Source: Saprospiraceae bacterium (GTDB taxonomy: Bacteria > Bacteroidota > Bacteroidia > Chitinophagales > Saprospiraceae). From it: DNA of 64,000 nucleotides. Shown one piece after another: positions 17,849 through 27,377 of this stretch. Every line of letters starts with the position of its first letter. Within the stretch, counting starts at the first letter, position 1. The translations under genes were made by a program, and so were the position numbers. The stretch lies in assembly GCA_013001595.1 (NCBI GenBank), contig JABDMH010000063.1:50555-114554 (forward strand), in the 5' to 3' direction. A model generated the notes under the pieces. It was given only the letters and a program-made list of their open reading frames with translations, was not told the DNA's origin and did not search any database.

Positions 17849-18730
17849 ATGTACAGAAGGGACTTCATTAGATCATCCATTTCATCAGCAATTCTGCTCC
17901 AATTTCCCATCGTACGTACAAGTCATCTTAAAAAGAAAGATCGGATTGGAATTACCAGTGTTGTTTTTCGCAATCGATTTGCTTCTACCTGTCCAAGAAA
18001 TATGGAATTAAAGGACGAACTCACGCTGAATTCCATACCTGAATATTTCGTAGATCGTTTCGATATACATAATGTGGAGTTATGGGCTAGGCATTTCGAG
18101 TCGAAAGATCCGAACTACTTAAGAGACTTGAAGGCACAACTCAACAAGCACCATTGCAAGCTGATAGACATTCAGGCAGAAGGAGTGCATGACCTTTCGG
18201 ATACCGACCAAGAATCGAGGGAAAAGGCAATAAAGGAAACCATGGAGTGGATTGATGTATGTTCTTTACTTCAGTCTGAATTCATTCGAATACGATCTAT
18301 GAAAAAATCTTATGATATCGCCAGGGAATCCCTGCGCAAAATCAATAGCTACGCAAAATCCAAGGGCATCAAGGTATTGATTGAAAACCACTTTGACCTT
18401 TTTTCAGATCCTAAAAAACATGCCCAGATTTACAAAGACATTGATGGAATTGGTCTCTTGGCAGATTTTGGAAATTATCCTAAGGGAACAGATAGGTTAG
18501 CGGCATTACTTGAAATTGCTCCATATACAAAACTAGTCTCTGCCAAGACCCAGGATTTTGACGCTTTCGGAAAACACCTTTCCTATGATTTTGGTCAATG
18601 TATTGACCTTTTTGAGCGGTCCAATTATCAAGGCATCTATTCGATCGAACAGTGGGGAAAGCCAGATCCACAATACGACTATGAGGCCATTGTCGATCAT
18701 ATGATTGATCAAATAGTAGACCATATTTAA
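17849..18730 (+). CDS. sugar phosphate isomerase/epimerase-like TIM barrel, Tat-exported
   Basis: AP-endonuclease-2/xylose-isomerase-like TIM barrel of 293 residues with a Tat-like signal, MYRRDFIRSSISSAILL. Barrel marks include HNVELWARHF, KLIDIQAEG, EFIRIRS, GIKVLIENHFDLFSDP, GIGLLADFGNYP and IYSIEQWGKP, with the E, D, H and E expected for the metal site. Members of this family near GMC oxidoreductases are proposed to act on 3-keto-glycosides (isomerase or lyase steps). It is the last gene of the run that began at 7539. Confidence 0.82.
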   Translation: MYRRDFIRSSISSAILLQFPIVRTSHLKKKDRIGITSVVFRNRFASTCPRNMELKDELTLNSIPEYFVDRFDIHNVELWARHFESKDPNYLRDLKAQLNKHHCKLIDIQAEGVHDLSDTDQESREKAIKETMEWIDVCSLLQSEFIRIRSMKKSYDIARESLRKINSYAKSKGIKVLIENHFDLFSDPKKHAQIYKDIDGIGLLADFGNYPKGTDRLAALLEIAPYTKLVSAKTQDFDAFGKHLSYDFGQCIDLFERSNYQGIYSIEQWGKPDPQYDYEAIVDHMIDQIVDHI

Positions 18731-19387
18731 CCATTTGTTGTTAAACTAGATATTATCGGCAAATAGTCATGTTGCGCTGGGTGGTCTTCTTCCTAAATCA
18801 TGGCGATCGTCAAATTAACAATGTTGTTATTCCACTATTCGGGAGTACCTAGGGTTTTCTGATGAAAACTTGGATCGGATACTAACCAGACCGAAAATCC
18901 ATCCTATGCTGCTATCATAGATGCCCAAAAGGCATTATTGGCATTGGAAAAACAAAAACGTTTTGGGGATAAGTAATATGACATCAATGATTAGGGACCG
19001 ATAAAAAACAACTGCCCCATTTATATTGGTTTTCTTGAATTTATACTACATCGGGGTGCGACTCACAAAATGGAAAAGAGCATTTGAGCCCCCAGGTATC
19101 GGCAAGGGCTCCCAAATGGCAACGGTGTAAAGTAGATATGACCTTCAAACATGCCGAAGCCGATGTCGAAGTCTTCGTCCGGCGCATTGAAGGAAATGAG
19201 AAAAGTTCGGTTTATATTGATGATTTTGGGTTCCTCATGAATTAGCGCGTTTTCGCAAATCATTGTACAGGTTACTTGTTGTTTTTGCCAAACCGGCAAT
19301 GTCCTTGCTGTGAGAACGATCGTTTAGTAGATCGGGGTAAGTAAAGTTGATGGCAATCTCTGATTTCCTATTTTGTGCTCCAATTCT
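18731..19387. other. intergenic stretch with coding-like relics and one repeat copy
   Basis: No intact gene. 18890-18978 reads as a plausible protein end in one frame (NPSYAAIIDAQKALLALEKQ). About 19130-19245 reads as AEADVEVFVRRIEGNEK followed by SSVYIDDFGFL, like the tail of a beta-sandwich domain. Neither has a start and both are interrupted. Between them lies a copy of the dispersed repeat (18994-19051). This looks like a site where two genes decayed around a small mobile repeat. Confidence 0.5.
18994..19051 (-). repeat. dispersed repeat, copy 1 (right-end module)
   Basis: On the minus strand this reads TAGTATAAATTC...ATATAAATGGGGCAGTTG...TTTTTTATCGGTCCCT. It matches 53019-53087 and 59589-59652 with scattered substitutions. 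Only the right-end module is present here; the left module seen at 52925 and 58769 was not found nearby. Confidence 0.65.
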
Positions 19388-20917
19388 ATGCGACGCCGTA
19401 AATTCCTTCACCATTCCCTATTAACCTGTTCAGTCCTGGCCATGGATGCGAGCACTCATCTTTTTGAAATATACAAGAAAAAATATGGCTGGACCCGAGC
19501 TCTGGCTAAGTCTGTGAAACATCCTGAAATACAGTTTCCTCCCGAAAAACGGATTCCATTGGGGTGGCCGGCTTTTCCAGTAAGCCATCGATCCGAGCAT
19601 ACGGTACTACACTTTGAAAAGCCCACCCAGACATCATCTCAGGCATGGTTGCGACTAACCGCCGCCATTGATTTTCGTGAGGAGAAGAAGATCGATGTCC
19701 TACTTCCAAAGTCGGGTGAAAAAATTGGCCAATTTAACATCCGCTATGCCCACCCTTTTCAGCCGTTTCAGGTCAAAGTCATGAAAAAGCACCTGCGAAA
19801 AATTCAGAAAGATGGCATTGAACTACGGCAAATAACTGGAAAGAAGGATGCTTGGTTTTTCGGACCCACAATCGACCATAAGGACAGCTTGGGCTTTCAT
19901 CCGCACTTGCTCATTGGAAGTAATGAAAGTGCTTTAAGTACATTCAAGCAGAATATGTATGGCCTGCAAGTGCTCAGTCCATTCGGATGGATGGGTGGTT
20001 GTGTGCTTGACGCCTTGTCTGAAATGGAGAAAACTGGTGATCAAAAAGCAGCCGAAAATCTTTCTCGACATCTGAGCCATTTTCTGCACGAAGATTATGG
20101 GGTACGTTATGAAAACCCGCACACAGAACCCCTCGATGGTCGATTCAATAGTATCGAAGACTTCCTTCCATTTTCGGCCATCATCAGAAAAAGGCCTCAA
20201 CACCCTTCAATTGAAAGGGCTATGCAATTCCTTCTGCAGTATGAACAACCTGACGGCTTAATCATCAGCGGAAATAAAATGTCCACTGAGGGTTGTTATA
20301 CAGTGGCTTATCCACTAGCAGTATGGGCCGTATACAAACATGACGCAGCTATTGCGCAAAAATCAATAAGACAAATCAGCCTAAGAGCTCGCTACCTGAT
20401 GAGTGATCATGGTATTCATCAACAAGGCACCAGAGATGGCAGTCTCGCTTTTAAGAATTGGGGAAGGGGCATCGCATGGCTTATGCTGGGAACAGCCAAG
20501 GTGATTCGCGAATTGAAAGAAGGTGGATTCGATCACCTTCCTGCATTGGTGGAATTGACCTACATTCTTCAGCGTGCAGCTGCCTTGGTGACCCATTTGC
20601 AGACATCCGATGGACTATGGAGAAGCTTTATTGATCGCCCTGAAGTTGCCATTGACACTTCAGCTTCTGCCGGAATTGCGGCTGCTCTGGCTTGGGGGAA
20701 TTACATTGGTATCTTAGAGGAGCGCTATACGGACCAAGCCGAACTCACACAACAAAATCTACCTCGATTTCTCACTGCAGATGGTCTGCTCACCCAAGTT
20801 TCACAAATCAATCGGGGTGGAGAATCCCTCCAAGCAAGTGATTATAGAGTCATCGCTCAATTCGGCATGGGATTAATGGCTCAATTGGACGCTGCACTGA
20901 ATTACTTGCAGAACTAG
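19388..20917 (+). CDS. GH88/GH105-like unsaturated uronyl hydrolase-type protein, Tat-exported
   Basis: Alpha/alpha-barrel protein of 509 residues; ATG 19388 gives a Tat signal (MRRRKFLHHS). The C-terminal two thirds follow the GH88/GH105 pattern: MTEG-like MSTEGCYTVAY, a HQQGTRDGSLAFKNWGRGIAWLMLG segment (split here: WGRGIAWLMLG), and DGLWRSFIDRPEVAIDTSASAG, matching the DTSASA/ETSGT part of the family. Such enzymes remove unsaturated uronic acids left by polysaccharide lyases. The N-terminal about 150 residues form an extra domain I do not recognise. Its stop codon directly abuts a fragment of a mannonate dehydratase gene. Confidence 0.75.
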   Translation: MRRRKFLHHSLLTCSVLAMDASTHLFEIYKKKYGWTRALAKSVKHPEIQFPPEKRIPLGWPAFPVSHRSEHTVLHFEKPTQTSSQAWLRLTAAIDFREEKKIDVLLPKSGEKIGQFNIRYAHPFQPFQVKVMKKHLRKIQKDGIELRQITGKKDAWFFGPTIDHKDSLGFHPHLLIGSNESALSTFKQNMYGLQVLSPFGWMGGCVLDALSEMEKTGDQKAAENLSRHLSHFLHEDYGVRYENPHTEPLDGRFNSIEDFLPFSAIIRKRPQHPSIERAMQFLLQYEQPDGLIISGNKMSTEGCYTVAYPLAVWAVYKHDAAIAQKSIRQISLRARYLMSDHGIHQQGTRDGSLAFKNWGRGIAWLMLGTAKVIRELKEGGFDHLPALVELTYILQRAAALVTHLQTSDGLWRSFIDRPEVAIDTSASAGIAAALAWGNYIGILEERYTDQAELTQQNLPRFLTADGLLTQVSQINRGGESLQASDYRVIAQFGMGLMAQLDAALNYLQN

Positions 20918-21281
20918 TTCAGACAGTCCTTCACACGGACTTACTTTCTGCAAAGGCACCTTCACCACCATGGGGGAAGATATTCCGGCATTGATCAGAG
21001 AATTCGGCGGCCAGAAAAAAATATTCTTTGTGCACATCCGTGATATTTCCGGTACACCCGATGAGTTTCGGGAAAACCTTTCAAGACAATGGTCCTACAG
21101 ACATATTCAAGATGATGCAACTTTATCAAGAAGTGGGATTTACGGGGCCTTTAAGTCCGAACATGTGCCGACAATGGCAGGAGAAGACAATCAACACATT
21201 GGATACGAAATGAAAGGCAATCTATTTGGAATTGGCTACATCATAGGGTTGATGCACGCCTGTGGCATCGAGACGAACTAG
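20918..21281 (+). pseudogene. uxuA: C-terminal fragment of mannonate dehydratase
   Basis: Translating across frames gives an almost continuous C-terminal third of UxuA. The pieces are LTFCKGTFTTMGEDIPALIR then IFFVHIRDISGTPDEFRE in one frame, TFQDNGPTDIFKMM and YQEVGFTGPL in the next, and HVPTMAGEDNQHIGYEMKG back in the first. Two compensating frameshifts and the absence of the N-terminal two thirds mean it is not functional. UxuA dehydrates D-mannonate to 2-keto-3-deoxy-gluconate, so the relic shows the lineage once had a glucuronate branch feeding the aldolase route. The fragment starts exactly at the stop codon of the GH105-like gene, indicating a deletion junction. Confidence 0.85.
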
Positions 21282-21393
21282 AAATATCGATACACCGTGA
21301 ATAGATGCATCTCCCATTTTGTTTGCATTATTCTAGCTCATCATTCCGATTGCCATTCTGTACACACGCCTAACATCTTCAACACAAAGATGC

Positions 21394-21401
21394 TACTTTT
21401 G
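21394..21401 (+). promoter_or_regulatory. Bacteroidota -7 box TACTTTTG before the metalloprotease gene
   Basis: Matches the TAnnTTTG consensus exactly, 30 bp ahead of the ATG at 21432. No clear TTG was found at the -33 position, so the promoter call rests on the -7 box alone. Confidence 0.45.
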
Positions 21402-21431
21402 CGATTTTAGCGTCATTTCAATTGTACAAAC

Positions 21432-23981
21432 ATGATCTTCGATCCCACCTTACCATGGAAGTATTTATCAATACTAGTCCTGATCTGTGCAATATCATTA
21501 CTCATTTCGGTTGATGCCTTCGCTCAGGTAAAAGATACGGTCTCCACAGAAAAAACAGATTCCTTAGAAAAGGCTGAGAAAAAATTTTCGGATGTCATTG
21601 GTGAAAATAGCAAGAGCATGTACGGCATGCTCAATGTTCACCAAACCGATGGTAAATACTACTTGGAGTTGCCCGATTCCATCTTTTATCGAGACATTAT
21701 GACCATAACCAGAATGGCGAAGACTCCCTCTGGTGCGGGGCACGGTGGTGAATTAGCTAATCGTCAGGTTATTAGGTTTGAACGAGGGCCAAAGGAAAAC
21801 GTTTTTATCCGTGTAGTCAATTTCATTAACATTAGTGCTGATTCTACTGAAGCCATCCACACGGCAGTCACCAATTCTAATCTCCAGCCTATTGCCGCTG
21901 CTTTTGATATCGAAGTGATACGACCAGATACTTCCGTACTCATCGAGGTGACCAAATTCTTTGAGGGAGAAAATCAGGCATTTGCCATAAATCCCCTCGC
22001 CAAGCAACGGTTCAAGATGACGAAACAGCTGAAGGATCGTTCCTACATCAAACGCATTGCTACTTACCCCATCAATACGGAAATCAGGACGGTGAAAACA
22101 TATGCGGTCAAGCCTCCATCGTTGTCGCCGCCCAGTCCCAATTCGCGATCCCGGACGGTCAATCTGCCAGCAGGCATCAATGCTGGTGTGATTACCTTCG
22201 AATTAAACACCTCCATGATCCTCCTGCCCAAAACGCCGCGACGTAGGCGACTGTTCGACCAACGGGTGGGCGTTTTCGCCAATTCATTTACTGTCTTTGA
22301 CGATAATCAACAACGGAGTGAACAGCAGATCTTCACTTTGCGATGGCCACTCGATCCCAAGTCAGCAACAGATGCCAAATTACAGCAGCAAGGCATGCTC
22401 ATCGAACCTGCGAAACCCATCGTTTTTTACATAGATCCAGCCACCCCACCTAAATGGCGTCAGGCGCTTATGCAGGGAGTCCAAGACTGGCAACCGGCAT
22501 TTGAGCAAGCTGGGTGGAAGAATGCGATTTTAGCTAGAGAGTGGCCTGAAGACGATACAACTATGAGCCTTGAGGATGCTCGATATTCCGTCATCAGATA
22601 CTTTGCTTCGACTATACAAAACGCGTATGGTCCCAATGTACATGATCCTAGGAGCGGAGAAATCATTGAGAGCCACATCGGTTGGTACCATAACGTAATG
22701 CGCCTCTTAAAAAGTTGGTATTCTACGCAAGCTGCAGCGGTAGATGAAAGGGCAAGATCGAATACATTTTCTGATTCCTTAATGAGCAGACTAATACGAT
22801 TTGTTGCAGCGCATGAGGTGGGTCATACCTTAGGATTGCGACATAATTTTGGAGCCAGCTTTGCTACTCCGGTCGAAAAATTGCGCGATGCCGCCTGGTT
22901 GGAAGAACATGGGCATACTTCTTCAATTATGGATTATGCCCGATTTAATTATGTCGCACAGCCCGAGGATGGTGTGACCGACCTCTACCCGAAGGTCGGT
23001 GCATATGATAGATGGGCCATCGAGTGGCTGTACAAGCCTATTTATGAGGGAGGAACAGTTGAAGATGATCAAAAAATACTTAATGAATGGTACCGGGAAA
23101 AGGCAGAAAACAATCCTGCCCTACATTTTCTCACTGAAAGAAGTCAATATGATCCGAGAGCTCAGTCTGAAGATTTAGGTGACAATGCCATGGTTGCATC
23201 GACCTACGGAATAGCTAACTTGAAGACCATTCTTCCATACATTCTCGACTGGACTCAAGAGGAAGCCAAAGATTTCAGTCGCGCCGAAGAATACTATGAC
23301 GATGTCTTTTCACAATATCGAAAATATATTGGCCATGTCACTAAATGGGTGGGTGGCATTTTTGATTCTCCAAAAAGTAGTGACCAGGAGGGTCCGGTTT
23401 TTTCGCCGGCTCCGGCAGGCATGCAAAAAAAGGCTGTGCGCTTTTTGCACAAAGAGCTATTTACCACACCTCGTTGGCTAGTCAAAGAAGACATCCTGTC
23501 GAGAATTAAGGCAGAGTTTGGCGTAAAACGCATCGGAGATTTACAACGTTCTACCATTAACAACCTCTATGCATCAAGCCGATTGCAGCGGCTCATAGAT
23601 GCTGAAACCATTGATCCATCTACCTATAGTCTAGTCGATTTCTTTGAAGAGATGCAAGGTGGAATTTGGATGGAATTGTATGAAAAGAAACCGACGGATG
23701 TGTATCGACGCAACCTACAAAAAATACATTTGCAGAAATTACTAGCGTTGCTTGAACCCAGCCAACCAGGGAATGGCGTCATCTCTACATATGTTCGACG
23801 CACTTCATCAGTCGATCAAGCTTCAACCGATATTCGATCCATAGCCATGGGTACGTTGATGGAACTAAAGGACTTGCTAAAAAGAAATACGAAACGGATC
23901 AATCATGAATTGACTTCTTATCATTTCATCGACTGTCTGCATCGCATTAGTGAAGCACTCTATAAATTCCGCTCCAACTAA
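21432..23981 (+). CDS. exported zinc-dependent metalloprotease (DUF5117/DUF4953 type)
   Basis: Large exported protein of 849 residues. A signal peptide (VLICAISLLISVDAFAQ) is followed by a DUF5117/5118-like N-terminal region (about 50-300: MYGMLNVHQTDGKYYLELPD) and a metzincin-like catalytic domain with HEVGHTLGLRHNF at 461-473, where the three histidines bind zinc and the glutamate is the base. The helical C-terminal region (about 550-849) matches the extension usual in these Bacteroidota proteins. Natural substrates are unknown. It stands alone with its own putative promoter. Confidence 0.9.
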   Translation: MIFDPTLPWKYLSILVLICAISLLISVDAFAQVKDTVSTEKTDSLEKAEKKFSDVIGENSKSMYGMLNVHQTDGKYYLELPDSIFYRDIMTITRMAKTPSGAGHGGELANRQVIRFERGPKENVFIRVVNFINISADSTEAIHTAVTNSNLQPIAAAFDIEVIRPDTSVLIEVTKFFEGENQAFAINPLAKQRFKMTKQLKDRSYIKRIATYPINTEIRTVKTYAVKPPSLSPPSPNSRSRTVNLPAGINAGVITFELNTSMILLPKTPRRRRLFDQRVGVFANSFTVFDDNQQRSEQQIFTLRWPLDPKSATDAKLQQQGMLIEPAKPIVFYIDPATPPKWRQALMQGVQDWQPAFEQAGWKNAILAREWPEDDTTMSLEDARYSVIRYFASTIQNAYGPNVHDPRSGEIIESHIGWYHNVMRLLKSWYSTQAAAVDERARSNTFSDSLMSRLIRFVAAHEVGHTLGLRHNFGASFATPVEKLRDAAWLEEHGHTSSIMDYARFNYVAQPEDGVTDLYPKVGAYDRWAIEWLYKPIYEGGTVEDDQKILNEWYREKAENNPALHFLTERSQYDPRAQSEDLGDNAMVASTYGIANLKTILPYILDWTQEEAKDFSRAEEYYDDVFSQYRKYIGHVTKWVGGIFDSPKSSDQEGPVFSPAPAGMQKKAVRFLHKELFTTPRWLVKEDILSRIKAEFGVKRIGDLQRSTINNLYASSRLQRLIDAETIDPSTYSLVDFFEEMQGGIWMELYEKKPTDVYRRNLQKIHLQKLLALLEPSQPGNGVISTYVRRTSSVDQASTDIRSIAMGTLMELKDLLKRNTKRINHELTSYHFIDCLHRISEALYKFRSN

Positions 23982-24112
23982 TTGAGTGTTGAACAGACTC
24001 CTGGCAAGTGCCATCTGGGAAAGTTCGTCTACTTGAGCCTTTATGTTCAGATAACGGAGCATAGGCATCTGATTCTTTTTCTTAATATGCCCCGGATAAA
24101 AGTCAGGCATCT

Positions 24113-26001
24113 ATGAGTTACCAATTCATATGGATAGTGTTTGCGAGTTTGTGGTCGCATGCACATCTGAAAGAACCACGCCTCCCAACATTCTTTGGAT
24201 TACTTGCGAGGACATTAGCCCAGCATGGGGTTGCTACGGAGATGATCAAGCCACTACACCAAATATTGATGCCATCGCTGTTCAGGGACACATATTTGAA
24301 CAAGCATTTTCCAATGCACCGATTTGCGCCCCTGCTAGATCCACTTTGATCACAGGCATTTGTGCCACATCTCTGGGGACACAGCATTTACGCTCAGAAA
24401 TACCCGTACCCGAGGATCTAGAAACGCTCCCTGAGCTGTTGAAAAGTCAAGGATATTTCAACAGCAATAATGCCAAGACCGACTATAATTTTAGTGCAGA
24501 AGGTAGATGGGATGAAAATGGACTGGAAGCCCATTGGCGAAATCGACCAGAGGATCGCCCTTTCTTCAGTGTCTTTAATTTTGGCATTACCCACGAAGGT
24601 CATGCAAATACACATAGAGAAGCCGAAACTGAAAGCCTGGTGGTACTTCATGATCCTTCACAAATGGAGATCCCCGTACTTCCCGGACACGGAAGAATTT
24701 CGCAAGATCATGGCACACCAATACGATCTAATTACGGTATTCGATCAAGAGGTGGGAAAATTATTAGATCAACTTAAAAAAGATGGTTTAGAGAAAAACA
24801 CGATCGTTTTTATCTTCTCTTACCACGGCTATGGTGTTCCCCGATATAAGCGCTGGTTGCACAATACTGGACTGCAAGTACCTTTTGTCCTTCACATACC
24901 TGATGAATATAAAAATCAACTTCCCGAGCTACCCAACAAAGTTGATAACTTGGTGAGTTTTGTTGATTCTGCACCCATGGTACTAGATGTGGTGGGGATT
25001 GAAAGGCCGGCTCGAATTGAAGGTAAAAGTTTTCTCAATAGCTCAGGTGCAAAACGAAAATATGTCTATGGTTACCGAGACAGAGCAGATGATATGTACG
25101 ATATGAGCAGATCCGTCTACGATGGTCGGTATCTTTACATTCGCCATTTTATGCCGCACAGACCTTACATTGATAAGGCACTAATTTTTAACAAAGGAAA
25201 AAGGTCCTTTGATGAATTGTTTCGATTGAGGGCGCTGGATAAATTACCTACTGAAGCGGAGAAAATGTTTACTGCGAAACCAATTGAAGAATTATACGAT
25301 TTAGGCGCAGACCCCACAGAGTTGAATAATTTATTACAGGAATCTGGACACGAAGCGATAGCCGATGACCTTCGTAAGAAAATGAACAAGCATATGCTGC
25401 AAACACATGATACCGGCTGCTGAACGAAGGAGATATGATGGATCGAGCCGGCACTGAATCAGTCTACAAAATGATGCGTGGATCAAATGCTCCCAATTTA
25501 ACAGAGGTATTGGAAGCTGCGAATCTGGTTGGTAAAATCCAAGATATCGTGCAATTGTAGGTGTATTGTAAGCACTAGAATGCAGCCGTGCGTTTTTGGG
25601 CCTTGACAGCCCTTGATGCATTGCATGACGATGACCATATGGATCAAGTTAAGTAACAAGCCAAAGAACTTCTCACTGATCCTTCAATACCTAATAGCGT
25701 GTTAGCAGCCGAGATTCTTTTAAAGAGAGGAGCTTCTCCCGAAGGGGTCGACATGCTCAACGAGGCATTAAGTATGGATCCGGGCCCAATGTTGTTGCAG
25801 ACAGCAATCTCCATCCGACACATTGGAGCTCAGGCTGAGCCCTTAGTGCGAAAAATAGAAACTGAAGTTTATCCCAAAATTGCTGGTGACATCTGGGGAA
25901 AGTATAAAAGTTGGATGTACCCCATGTTCATCGGTATGGCCCTAGATCAAACGCTAGACAATTGTGCCGAGGCATCTCCAGAGACAAAATATACTGATTG
26001 A
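24113..26001 (+). pseudogene. type I sulfatase with C-terminal HEAT-like region, multiply frameshifted
   Basis: The order of parts is complete but the frame is broken several times. A signal-peptide-like start (MSYQFIWIVFASLWSHA) is in one frame and the body (NILWITCEDISP...) in another. The formylglycine motif CAPAR is intact. At 24672-24675 a CCCC run shifts the frame (five Cs would restore it) before PYFPDTEEFRK. A further 1-nt loss near 25420 precedes LLNEGDMMDRAG, and stops follow, for example TAG at 25558. The C-terminal LLTDPSIPNSVLAAEILLKR and AGDIWGKYKSWMYPMFIGM are still readable to the end. Sulfatases remove sulfate esters from polysaccharides. One shift alone could be a sequencing error, but the set indicates decay. 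Confidence 0.88.
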
Positions 26002-26006
26002 ACAGG

Positions 26007-26246
26007 CATGGAAAAAAGGTTAACATTCTGGGGATTCTGTTTGCCTGCTTACTGGGCACAGTCAATGCGCAAACTACCACAAAATATGAGCACCGTGGCT
26101 ACCTCGGCTCGCTTGTTGATCTCAGTCATAAAGTTGTTGATGCACCTTGGCCATCCGTAAATTCTGATGACGACCTAACGCAGGATTATGAAGAGACGCT
26201 TGATTTTATGCAACTGGCAGTGAGCCAGACTATCACGCACAACTAA
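26007..26246 (+). pseudogene. N-terminal fragment of a secreted protein, frameshifted in its signal peptide
   Basis: From ATG 26007 the frame should give a signal peptide, but the A-run at 26010-26015 is one base short. The next frame reads KKVNILGILFACLLGTVNAQ, a convincing signal peptide, followed by KYEHRGYLGSLVDLSHKVVD before ending at 26246. Only about 80 residues remain. The mature part is not recognised. It begins 5 nt after the sulfatase relic, so both may have been one operon that decayed together. Confidence 0.6.
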
Positions 26247-26427
26247 ATCAGAAAATGCCTTCTTTAACCTTCGCCCAAAGCCCAGTATCAATCGACAGTA
26301 CGACGACTTAATTGAACTAAAGCCACGCAAGCAGAGAAGGCCTAGTCATACTTATTCTTCAACATTCTCAAGGACTTCAACAACAAAATACTATTCATAC
26401 AGGAAGCATTTTATTCGGTGTCCCTCT

Positions 26428-26488
26428 TTCTAAAATTAGATTGGCTCCCAGATCCCATTTTCCAAACTAGGATTTGGGAGCGCTTACC
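26428..26488. repeat. hairpin repeat, copy 1
   Basis: Contains TTGGCTCCCAGAT, then a spacer with CATTTTC, then TAGGATTTGGGAGC. The ends GCTCCCAGAT and ATTTGGGAGC can pair over about 9 of 10 bases. The same order and spacing recur at 26654-26714 in direct orientation. Confidence 0.7.
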
Positions 26489-26653
26489 TGCATACTAATC
26501 AGAGTAATCCTAAAAACCCTACATCTACAATAGCGATTTGGCAATGGCAGAAACCGTATATCCTAAAGCCAGTTCTTCGTTTCCAAATGGGCTCTAGGAT
26601 CCGTTCTGAAGATGTACCTGGCATCTAGTGGTGACGTTTAAATAGCGTTTGTA

Positions 26654-26714
26654 TTCTTAAGATTGGGTTGGCTCCCAGATTTCATTTTCAGATGTAGGAT
26701 TTGGGAGGCTAAGT
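26654..26714. repeat. hairpin repeat, copy 2
   Basis: Direct repeat of 26428-26488: TTGGCTCCCAGAT, CATTTTC, TAGGATTTGGGAG. It abuts the stop codon of the minus-strand membrane protein gene at 26715, so this copy may act as that gene's terminator. Confidence 0.7.
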
Positions 26715-27260
26715 TCACCCTCGATTAAGATACCAACCCAACCAGGCCCCAACTAAGCCCCAACCCACCACTGCATCAATCAAATAACCGATGGTATCGG
26801 TCTCATACCAAATGTGGTTCAAATACGGAATGGTGAAATATCCAATGAATCCAATGGCTACTGAAGTGAGCAAAGCGGTTCTAAAATCCAGGTTGCTCAT
26901 CTTCAACAGCACCCAAACGAGTAAAAATGCAGCCAAGAAATCCATTACAAATCCACGTAATAAATTCATACCCATGTTCATCTCAAAGGAGGGATGATAA
27001 TTGACCGTGGCCCATGGATTGCCCGTCATTGCCTCAATAACCTCGGGATCCATCATTTGATCTCCTCCTGTACCTTCTGGAACGGTCACTAGCATATATT
27101 GTCCCTCCTCCAGGTTTTCAGACAACACCGGTAGAATCTTTTGCTGATTCATGGTGTGTTGTGTTTCGGCTCCATGAAGTTGTAATGCCTGCCAGGATAA
27201 AAATTGCCAAATGAACAGGATAATCGCTGCCACCAGCGACCCAATAAGTAGCTTTTTCAT
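26715..27260 (-). CDS. four-span membrane protein, unknown function
   Basis: 181 residues. One N-terminal membrane segment (LIGSLVAAIILFIWQFLSW) is followed by a soluble loop of about 75 residues with MMDPEVIEAMTGNPWATVNY, then three closely spaced spans (FVMDFLAAFLLVWVLL, TALLTSVAIGFIGYFTI, LIDAVVGWGLVGAWLGW). The pattern resembles a conserved hypothetical family of Bacteroidota but I cannot name it. Start ATG at 27260. It stands alone on the minus strand. Confidence 0.7.
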   Translation of the reverse strand: MKKLLIGSLVAAIILFIWQFLSWQALQLHGAETQHTMNQQKILPVLSENLEEGQYMLVTVPEGTGGDQMMDPEVIEAMTGNPWATVNYHPSFEMNMGMNLLRGFVMDFLAAFLLVWVLLKMSNLDFRTALLTSVAIGFIGYFTIPYLNHIWYETDTIGYLIDAVVGWGLVGAWLGWYLNRG

Positions 27261-27377
27261 AAGTTTCGTTTTTTATATTTCGCTTAATAAGATATCCTTT
27301 TTCTAAACACTTCAGCTACTCTGGTTCGAGGTAGCGGAGCTAGCCATACCTTTCCAAGTGAAAAGAAGTCCAATTCA

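Larger units (their letters stand above)
26247..26714. other. 468-bp stretch without genes, holding a duplicated hairpin element
   Basis: No open frame with coding character on either strand. Two copies of a roughly 60-bp element lie here (26428-26488 and 26654-26714), listed separately. The remainder, including 26489-26653, shows nothing recognisable. Confidence 0.6.

Noticed and set aside
24660..24690. Programmed frameshift in the sulfatase
   Set aside because: There are several further lesions and in-frame stops, so decay explains the sequence better than a single programmed event.
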